Assembly: GCA_022559845.1 (NCBI GenBank)
Contig: CM040127.1
Location: 33,008,708 to 33,072,707 of the forward strand
DNA: 64,000 bases
Direction of reading: 5' to 3'
Origin: Amorphophallus konjac
Lineage: Eukaryota; Streptophyta; Magnoliopsida; Alismatales; Araceae
This document shows, in pieces, positions 57,114 to 64,000 of this stretch. Under the pieces are notes generated by a model. That model ran no database searches. It was given only the letters and a program-made list of their open reading frames with translations, and had not been told where the DNA came from. The stretch's first letter is position 1, and the number at the start of each line of letters is the position of its first letter. Made by a program: the position numbers and the translations under genes.

Positions 57114-58907
57114 TTATTTCTTCAACTCTGCCAGTTCGGCTGGTGCCATTCTGTAGGGAGGAATGGAAATGGGTAAAGTACCCGGTGAGAGTTCAATAGT
57201 GAACTCCACCTCTCGGTGTGGTGGCAAACCCGGAAGTTCCTCAGGGAACACATCTGGAAATTCCCTGACAACATCAATATCTGAGGTGATTTTCTTATTT
57301 TCATTAGAAGGAATAGCCACTATGCTAGCCAAATAACCTTGACATCCACTTCTAAGCAATTTCAAAGCTTTAAGTGTTGAAACTAGTGTTTTGCTAGAAC
57401 GGTGCCTTGGACATTGATAGTGAAATGTCTGCTCCCCAGTTTTTTGAAAAATTACTTTCTTTCCATGACAATCTAGAAGGGCAAAATTTGTATCTAACCA
57501 ATCCATTCCCAAGATGATATCAAAATCAGTCATTTCCAACAGATACACACATGCTGGCATAATCCTCCCCTGAATCACCACATCAATGTTAGGAATAACA
57601 GAAGTCGTTCTAGCTATCTCCCCAGTTGGTGTGTTAATGGACATCTCATCAGTGTTCACAATTTGTTTATCTTTCAATAATTCAGCAAATCTCAGAGAAA
57701 TAAATGAATGTGTAGCACCCGGATCAAATAAAACTTTTGCATGCATATCATCGATAAGAAGAATACCTTCAGCTACTGCATTGGCATCTCGGGTGTCTTC
57801 CCTTGTTAGTGCATATACTCTGGCTTGAACTCTCCGCTGCTGTTGTGGTTGCTGATCTTCTCTTGGCCTTGTGGGACAATCCCTTATCATATGCCCTGTC
57901 TGACCACATGAAAAACATTTACCTGCAGCCCGCCAACATTCATTACCTCTATGCTGCATCCCGCACTGTTGACAAACTGGCATATTATCTCTCCTAACTG
58001 GTTGAACTCTCTCTGGAAAAGTCATCTTTGGCTTCTTATCTTTCCTCACAATTGAACCAAGATTAGCCCTTTTTGCATTATCCCTTTGTCTTTCCACTAA
58101 GAATTCCTCATACTCAGTTTCTGCAATAAAAGCAGTCCTCAAAGCTGCTGCCATAGTCTGAGGCTCAAGGATTGCAACTCTACTTCTAATGTTGCTTCTC
58201 AAACCTCTAACAAATTTCTTCACCCTTCTAAGCTCATCAGAACAAATATGAGGGGCATACTTTTCTAATTCAGTAAATTTTACTTCATAATCGACAACTG
58301 ACATACCTCCTTGAGTCAAATTTAAAAATTCAACTTCTTTCCTATCTTTCAAATGCTGAGGGAGAAATTTTGCATGGAAGATATCAAGAAATTCATTCCA
58401 GCCAATCTCCGTCTCTCTATTTCTGAAAGTGGTTCTAAGTGCAGACCTCCACCATTCGTCCGCACGGTCCTTTAGCATAAATGTAGCTAATATCACCTTA
58501 TCCTGCTCTGCACATCTAATGGCCGTAAAAATCTTCTCAATCTCTCTCACCCAGTTTTCCACAATCTCCGGGTGACTCTCCCCCTTAAAAGGAGGAGGAC
58601 TCATATGTCTGAATTTCTCCATTAGGGTAGCGCCTGCTACCCTATTCGGTTGTTCTTGCACACGGGTTTGTAACTGGGCTTGCATCATTGCATGAGTTTG
58701 GGCTTGTAACTGCATAGTCTGTACTAACCCTTGAAAAGCTTGTGTGAACCCTCCTAAGTCTGGCACACTCTGAATAGGTAACGTGCCTTGTCCACCGGGA
58801 GCAAGCTGGCCATGAATTATTTCCCCGACAACTCCTTGTGATGTCCCATTTGAGGGCGCAGACTCATCGGGAGAAGTATTAACCTCAACCCTATCACTCC
58901 CAGCCAT
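57114..58907 (-). CDS. chromovirus B gag-protease ORF
   Basis: 597 codons from ATG (MAGSDRVEVN) at 58907 to TAA at 57114-57116. Gag structural domain at about residues 90-260 (VENWVREIEKIF, FMLKDRADEWWRSA, EVEFLNLTQGGMSVVDYEVK). CCHC zinc knuckle CFSCGQTGHMIRDC near residue 332, preceded by a second Cys-rich motif. Aspartic protease with VLFDPGATHSFIS near residue 385 and IILGMDWLD downstream. It then reads into the pre-RT segment EFPDVFPEELPGLPPHREVE. The terminal TAA lies inside what should be continuous gag-pol, between ELKK and LQELLDKG, so it is a premature stop. Located about 150 bp inside the PBS. Confidence 0.92.
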   Translation of the reverse strand: MAGSDRVEVNTSPDESAPSNGTSQGVVGEIIHGQLAPGGQGTLPIQSVPDLGGFTQAFQGLVQTMQLQAQTHAMMQAQLQTRVQEQPNRVAGATLMEKFRHMSPPPFKGESHPEIVENWVREIEKIFTAIRCAEQDKVILATFMLKDRADEWWRSALRTTFRNRETEIGWNEFLDIFHAKFLPQHLKDRKEVEFLNLTQGGMSVVDYEVKFTELEKYAPHICSDELRRVKKFVRGLRSNIRSRVAILEPQTMAAALRTAFIAETEYEEFLVERQRDNAKRANLGSIVRKDKKPKMTFPERVQPVRRDNMPVCQQCGMQHRGNECWRAAGKCFSCGQTGHMIRDCPTRPREDQQPQQQRRVQARVYALTREDTRDANAVAEGILLIDDMHAKVLFDPGATHSFISLRFAELLKDKQIVNTDEMSINTPTGEIARTTSVIPNIDVVIQGRIMPACVYLLEMTDFDIILGMDWLDTNFALLDCHGKKVIFQKTGEQTFHYQCPRHRSSKTLVSTLKALKLLRSGCQGYLASIVAIPSNENKKITSDIDVVREFPDVFPEELPGLPPHREVEFTIELSPGTLPISIPPYRMAPAELAELKK

Positions 58908-59041
58908 CTCCTGCGAGGGAGAACTAATCCGAATGAGTATGATTCTAGGTTTGGTATGAAATTCTAAAATAAATTCCTACGATCTTATGGTATGGTATAT
59001 AAATTCAGATGGCTGCAAATAATTTCAAGCCTCACAACTTG

Positions 59042-59053
59042 GCTCTGATACCA
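59042..59053 (-). other. primer-binding site of chromovirus B
   Basis: Minus strand TGGTATCAGAGC, matching initiator Met tRNA, five bases inside the 5' LTR, which ends at 59059. Confidence 0.9.
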
Positions 59054-59058
59054 CTCTC

Positions 59059-61581
59059 TGTGGCGCCCCCTTCCGACGATCCCGTATCGTGTCAGGGGAC
59101 GTCACAGCGGATGTACGGAAGTGTTGTGAGGCAAGATATTTGCAAGGCGCTAAAAGCCAAACCATCACATATTCCAAAAGAAATATAACAATACCATTTC
59201 CATAAGATAAAACACTCATAATTTACATCGTATACAGAGTATTATATATCTCTATCCAAAAGTCATATTTACATTCATTATTCAAAGGGAAACTAAATCT
59301 ATTTATTCTGCGCGGCGGAATCCAAACTAAACTCGGGATCAACCTTCGACCTACCGCCCGTCGGAGTCAAAACGCACACTGGTCAATTTCCTGAAATGGT
59401 TAGGCAACGAAAGTGAGTCCAAAGACTCAATAGGCATTAAAACCAATCACATGCTTATCATATACTAAACTGTGCAAATCCATGATATATATAAAGCTAA
59501 TCACAATTTCACTGAATTGTACATATATTATGAATGCGAAGGAAATATAAAGAGTAAAGTAGTTTTCAGGTTTATAAACAGATGCATATAACAAATCTTA
59601 TCTGACTTATATATATATGGCATAATATATATCTTAGCTAAATCAGAGCTTATACAGATGAACTTATTTTCAGATCATATCAAAGTCATATATCAAATCT
59701 GAACTTCATATTATTTGGCAGCATATATTGGATAGGCATCCCGTCACTAAAAGCAGTAGCAAACACATACCTAGGCATCCATACGTCGACATAAAGACAA
59801 AAGGTCTAAACGCTGGAGCCTGTCGGCCTTGATCAACCACGCAGGATCGGGAGTTAATACTCCACCATTCCCCAGATAATTTTCTTATTCTGGGTTCCGG
59901 ATTTTTCAGAAGTCCGTTTGTCCTCGGAAATGGGCCTAATCCCGTAGCAGAAGCTAACTACGGTTTGTCGCCCCACACCTCCTTAAAGTGACACAGTCCA
60001 TATGCTTAACCAAATTTTTATTCTTATTATGATGCTTATTACATAATCGTCTCAATACTTAAAACTTGTCATTGAACTTTACAAAATAACTAGATCGTAT
60101 TTTAATATTATTAACTAAATATATATAGCATTCGAAGAGATTAGAGTAGAGTGAGAGAGTAGAGAGAGAAAGTAGAGAGAGAAAGTAGATGGAGAAAGTA
60201 GAAAGAGATTAGAGAGAAATTAGAGAGAGATTAGAGAGAAAATAATATTTTTACAGAATGGTAACTAAATAAATAACTGATTCTAAACATAGGTCATTGG
60301 GTTAAACATATCAATGACTTAAATTACATTTCAAACAAAATCAAATCAAAGAAATGTAATTAACAAATAACATGCACTCGGTTTATCGTGCCTACCTTTA
60401 GGGTGGTCTTCCGAATTAAACTTAGTATCTCACTCGAGCTCCCGTAAAAGTCCTTGCGTAGGAAAAGATAATTGTCCAATCCCAGATGCGTATAAAAGGG
60501 CGAAATTGTCCAAATAGATTTCAAATCCTTCGTCCAAGTGTTTATTAATTATTTATATTATTCTAATACTGTATTATCTTCTCCGTTTTTTAATAAGAGA
60601 ATGGTAGTGAGAGAGAAATTTAGAGAGAGAAAGTGGAGAGAGAAAGTAGAGAGAGTAGAGAGAGAAAGTGGAGAGAGTAGAGAGAAGTAGAGAGAGAAAG
60701 AGTAGAGAGAGAAAGTAGATAAAGATGAGAGATAAGGTAAAGAGATATAGTGGAGAGAGAAAGTGGAGAGAGAAAGTGGAGAGAGTAGAAAGAGTATAAA
60801 GAAAAATAGAGAGAGAAAGGAAGATTAAAAAAAATAGTGAGAGAGAGGGAGAGGTGGGAGAAAGAGAGAGAGAGAGTTGGGAGAGGAGAAATGAGAAAAC
60901 AAATAAAAATATAAGAGAGAGGGGGGTGAGGGAACGTATATGTGTGTGTGAGAGAGAGAGAGGATGAGAAAGGGAGATGGGGGGGAGGAGTGTGGGATGC
61001 GTGAGAGAAAGAGGGGGGAGAGGGTGTATTCATAGGGAGGGGGAAGATGTGGATAAGAAGAAGAAGAGGATTAGGGAGGAGGGTGGGGACACGTGGGGAG
61101 GGAAGATGAGATATTTTAGGGAGGAAGATAAGAAGGGAGGGGGGGTGGATAAGGTTGAAGGGGGGTGGGGGGGAAAAAGAAGAAACGTGGGTTTTTTTTT
61201 TAAATTATCGTATAAGAAGGGAGGGAGGTAATAGAAGTGAGGGATTTTTTTATAAAAATCTTTAAAAATTTAACAAGAACATAATTTTAAGCAACTAGTT
61301 CATTTTATCTTATTTTTAGTCTACTAAACGTCAGAATTTGAAAATATGTTTAATATGAAACTTGTAGATTTTTGAATTCTCTTTCCAATGGACCTAATGT
61401 TGACCCTATTATGACATTCTTATAAAAAGTTACATATTATTAAAGTGAGATATCTATTTAATTTATTTAATAAAGTTCGTTAAACTAATCTGTTCAAGGT
61501 ATTGGGCTTTAATTAAGAGAACTTAAAATTTATATGGACTCTAAATATAACTTTAAGCTTTGGACAGATTCGGGTGTTACA
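59059..61581 (-). repeat. 5' LTR of chromovirus B
   Basis: 2523 bp. On the minus strand it starts TGTAACACCCGAATCTGTCC and ends GGGGGCGCCACA. It is shorter than its partner by about 75 bp because of a deletion inside the AGAGAGAAAGT purine field (60598-61050). Other differences are scattered substitutions, clustered near the + orientation start. Confidence 0.92.
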
Positions 61582-61681
61582 CCAGGAGGGCTCCAAAGGT
61601 ACTCGGGCCACTACCACTTCCGCTCTCCTCCTCAGCAGAGGATTCAGAGCCAGTCAGGATGAGTCTTCTACTTGGCACCAT
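61582..61681 (-). pseudogene. N-terminus of the antisense ORF of element A
   Basis: ATG at 61679-61681 opens MVPSRRLILTGSESSAEEES followed by a Ser/Gly-rich stretch. It is then cut by the insertion of chromovirus B and resumes at 51758. Upstream on the same strand, near 61815-61825, is a CTTATAAGAAGG TATA-like box, about 140 bp before the ATG, so the ORF may have had its own antisense promoter. The other parts are at 51357-51758 and 46351-48809. Confidence 0.55.
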
Positions 61682-62158
61682 GAGTTCTAAGAAAGGTAGA
61701 GAAGAAGAAGAGAAGCCTCACTAAGTGTAGAGGCCAAGCAGCAGGGAAGACTCGAGCACCAGCGCCGGAGAAGGAATGCACGAGAGCTGCCATTGGAAAC
61801 TCCTTTCGTCCTTCTTATAAGGCCTACCGGGAGCAATGTGTCTGCCTTGCCCTAGCAGACGAACAATCGAGGACTTAACCGCCACCGCTAGTGCACTCGA
61901 CTGCAAACCTAAGCATCGCTTCGACACCTACTACGTCCCATTTCTCCAAGTGCAAAATGACACCACTATGATGACGCTAACGTCACCCAACGCGTATGGG
62001 GCTGCCTTACGCACCAAGAAAGGCGGCCTACGGTAGGATTTCTTGTGTCAGAAGAATGAGAGGTTTTGCGAAGTCTCCACTAATTTTCCCCCTCACCGGG
62101 CCTTGTATGACTCCTCCTAAGTGTCAAGCACACTTGACGCACGGGAGTGGGGGGATAG
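61682..62158 (+). other. 3' internal region of element A with polypurine tract
   Basis: Noncoding on the sense strand. It holds the putative antisense promoter of the ORF starting at 61681, and ends with a G-rich tract (CGGGAGTGGGGGGATA, about 62141-62156) directly before the 3' LTR. A nearby TGTCAAGCACACTTGACG word (62122-62139) is a short palindrome. Confidence 0.5.
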
Positions 62159-63074
62159 TGAGGAGGGGAACACTCGCCATGCCCAGCGTATGTAGCCCAA
62201 TGACGCCAGGCCCAATGTGGCCTAATGACGCCAGGCCCAATGCGGCCCAATAACGTCGGCCATTGCGGTTTAGGGTAGTCAAGCCCATGGGGTTCTTCCA
62301 CATACGGTTGGCCGGTGGTCCCGTAAATGAGGCCTGATCATAGCCTATGAAAATCTCGCCAACCCACGGGCGGGACATCCTTGTGCATGTGTTCTGGACA
62401 TCGTAAAATTAATTCGCCAACAAATGAACATTGAGGCCGCCACTACGGAACTTACTCTGACGAGGACCGGGTCTCACTCACATCGTCGAGATGCCCGTCA
62501 TGAGATCTTCCCTCCGGGTGCAGACGAGTGGGCGACAGGAGATCTCCACGATCAAGCAAGACATTACTCCACGAATGATGCCATTGCCAAGTCCAGGAAT
62601 GAGGCAATATCGTTGCACCCCTTATAAATAGGTCTCCATACATACCTAAAGGGGAGGACTCCAAGAAGATACAAAAATGCATACACAGGTAGAGAGAGAT
62701 TTATAGAGAGGGAGAGAGAGGCACTCTCAGGCGCTCCCACATGCAGTTACAGAAGGATACTCCAGGAGGATAACAATGGGAAAGAGGTTCCATCGTGATT
62801 CTTCTCTTCCTATCTCTCCGAGCATTCTCCTCCGATCTGAACACTCTCCGGGCACTCTCTGAGCACCCTCCGAGCGTCGTTACCATGCCACAGGGTCTTG
62901 ACCCTCCCCCTCTTCTATTTTCTTTCTCTTCAGTTCTCCATTTATTCTCTCGTATGCTCCTGAGTTAAGTATCAAAGCGTTATCTCCTAAGATCTCTCTC
63001 AGGACACTTTATGACACTCTTTCTGATGGTTGCAGATATTCTCAGGATAATCGATTACTCTTTTCCATCAAACA
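62159..63074 (+). repeat. 3' LTR of element A (Tat-like)
   Basis: Begins TGAGGAGGGG. It has repeated AATGACGCCAGGCCCAAT words, a TATAAATA box at 62623-62630, a purine/pyrimidine leader with clustered CTCTCCGAGCA words, and a GAGTTAAGTATCAAAGCG U5 motif. The end is placed at CATCAAACA (63074) by comparison with the solo LTR at 27906-28677. The partner LTR is the interrupted copy starting at 33275. The TSD was not identified. Confidence 0.55.
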
Positions 63075-64000
63075 AAACTAGCTTAAAGGTGTATCTGTCC
63101 ATTTCAAATTTGCTCAGTTTAGCCTATGCTTACGTTCGATCACTTGCGCATGAAGTTCATTTCACATTTTCACGTACATCACATGTTGGACAAGTAAAGA
63201 TTACGTCGACCACGAGCTGTGATCAATGAACCTATACCATGTTGTATCTTAGAATTAGGTTCCTAAAGACGCAATTATACCAGTTAAGTCATCTGAAAAT
63301 GTGGAACGCAATTACCCCTTGGCTCTCGCCTGCGTACTTCTGCAGCTTTTGTAATGCCTCCCTTTTCATCAATGCGTTGTTTTAGAATTTGGAACGATTG
63401 TGTTAAAGACTGAAAATATACTAAAATTTTCAGATTCTTTTTAAGATTAAAATGACAGAATGAAAATTTCAGATTATTTCTCTTTAGATTGACCGAGGAT
63501 ATTAATTTAAAATATAAGATAAAGACGTGCTATTTTATATTTTTTTACCATTTTATTTTAATAAAAAATATCATACGCAAATAACTCCATAAGTGTCCTC
63601 ACTAAATGTTTCGGGATAGAGGTGGATGGCAATTTCATTCTTGTAAAGAATCATTTGATTATATAAATTTTAAATTAATATTTTATTTTTTATATTTTAA
63701 TATACGATAGATATGAGATCTGAAACATAAGTATCCTCGATAAGTGATCTTAATAAAAGATTGAGATGAGATCAAACTTGATTAATTTATCTAATTAAAA
63801 TTTTGGTAGAATATCACCGTGTTGAAAAAGATATCAATTAATTAAAAACACGAAACGCGGTAATCATTGAGATCAGAATTTATCAATAAATTTAGTTTTA
63901 ATATTATTACTAAATAATTAAAAGTTTGAGTCGAGACGATGAAGAATGATTATGACATTAGAATTTATAAAAATAATGAAGAGTGTCTGTCAAATAAATT
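63075..64000. other. AT-rich intergenic DNA
   Basis: No coding region or element ends recognised. Base composition is strongly AT-rich from 63400 onwards. Confidence 0.5.

Larger units (their letters stand above)
51759..61581 (-). mobile_element. complete Ty3/gypsy chromovirus B (Tekay/Del-like)
   Basis: 9823 bp with LTRs at 59059-61581 (5', minus) and 51759-54356 (3'). A perfect 5-bp TSD CCAGG lies at 51754-51758 and 61582-61586. The PBS TGGTATCAGAGC (initiator Met tRNA) is at 59042-59053 and the polypurine tract AAGGGGGAGAG at about 54362-54372. gag-pol is colinear with one long reading frame but has four in-frame stops. It inserted into the antisense ORF of element A. Confidence 0.95.
33275..63074 (+). 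mobile_element. outer Tat-like LTR element A, interrupted by at least five insertions
   Basis: The left LTR survives as 33275-33463, 42992-43110, 43585-43617 and 46170-46219. When the insertions are removed these pieces run colinear with 62159-62540, sharing CCCATTGTGGTTTAGGG-, GGACATCC.CGTGCGTGTG- and GATCTTCCCTCCGG-like blocks. The rest of the left LTR and the primer site are deleted after 46219. The 3' LTR (62159-63074) is preceded by a G-rich polypurine tract. The body holds only an antisense ORF in pieces, with no sense gag-pol, so this is a non-autonomous or internally deleted element. Confidence 0.6.

Noticed and set aside
60620..61033. Minus-strand 137-codon Ser/Leu/Phe-rich ORF
   Set aside because: Translation of the purine satellite in the B LTR.

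Overview
This is a flowering-plant nuclear window dominated by transposable elements, with two recognisable host genes, both on the + strand. The first is an INO80-complex subunit C (IES6-like) gene with three short coding exons (11215-11389, 19864-19931, 26514-26645) separated by introns of about 8.5 and 6.6 kb. The second is a plastid beta-amylase of the BAM1 type in four exons (29292-31402). The spliceosomal introns, Ty3/gypsy chromoviruses, Tat-type LTRs, hAT/MULE/CACTA-like DNA elements and very GC-rich BAM1 exons indicate an angiosperm. The strong GC skew of BAM1 compared with the AT-rich intergenic DNA is reminiscent of monocots, but the species cannot be fixed from the sequence.

Layout. 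1-6560: AT-rich intergenic DNA with decayed repeats, a CACTA-type terminus, a TRIM-like element split by a hAT-type MITE, and a MITE-like repeat that has a second copy at 43 kb. 6561-9622: three hAT-like non-autonomous elements, two nested inside one, each with an 8-bp near-duplication. 10-27 kb: the IES6 gene. Intron 1 carries a MULE-like repeat copy and an antisense, 5'-truncated chromovirus. Intron 2 carries a second, long-TIR copy of the same MULE-like repeat, two related hAT-like MITEs and a 119-bp tandem duplication. 27.1-28.7 kb: decayed repeats and a Tat-type solo LTR that ends about 0.6 kb before BAM1. 29.3-31.4 kb: BAM1, with an apparent 1-nt deletion in exon 3.

32.2-63.1 kb is a nested retrotransposon 'onion'. 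The outer element A (Tat-like LTRs, antisense ORF) was split by a complete non-autonomous Tekay/Del-like element C (33464-42986, TSD TTGAT, 3429-bp LTRs that are nearly identical), a MITE, two 2547-bp solo LTRs in opposite orientation (D 43618-46164, TSD CACGT; E 48810-51356, TSD AAGGC), and a complete Tekay/Del chromovirus B (51759-61581, TSD CCAGG, about 2.5-kb LTRs, gag-pol with four in-frame stops). The exact TSDs make the insertion hierarchy readable.

The most unusual structure is an array of about 15 consecutive ~28-nt imperfect palindromes inside the LTRs of C, recurring in divergent form in solo LTRs D and E. The arms read TGTRACG...CGTYACA, the same bases as the LTR termini. I know of no name for this structure. 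No tRNA, rRNA or CRISPR gene was found.
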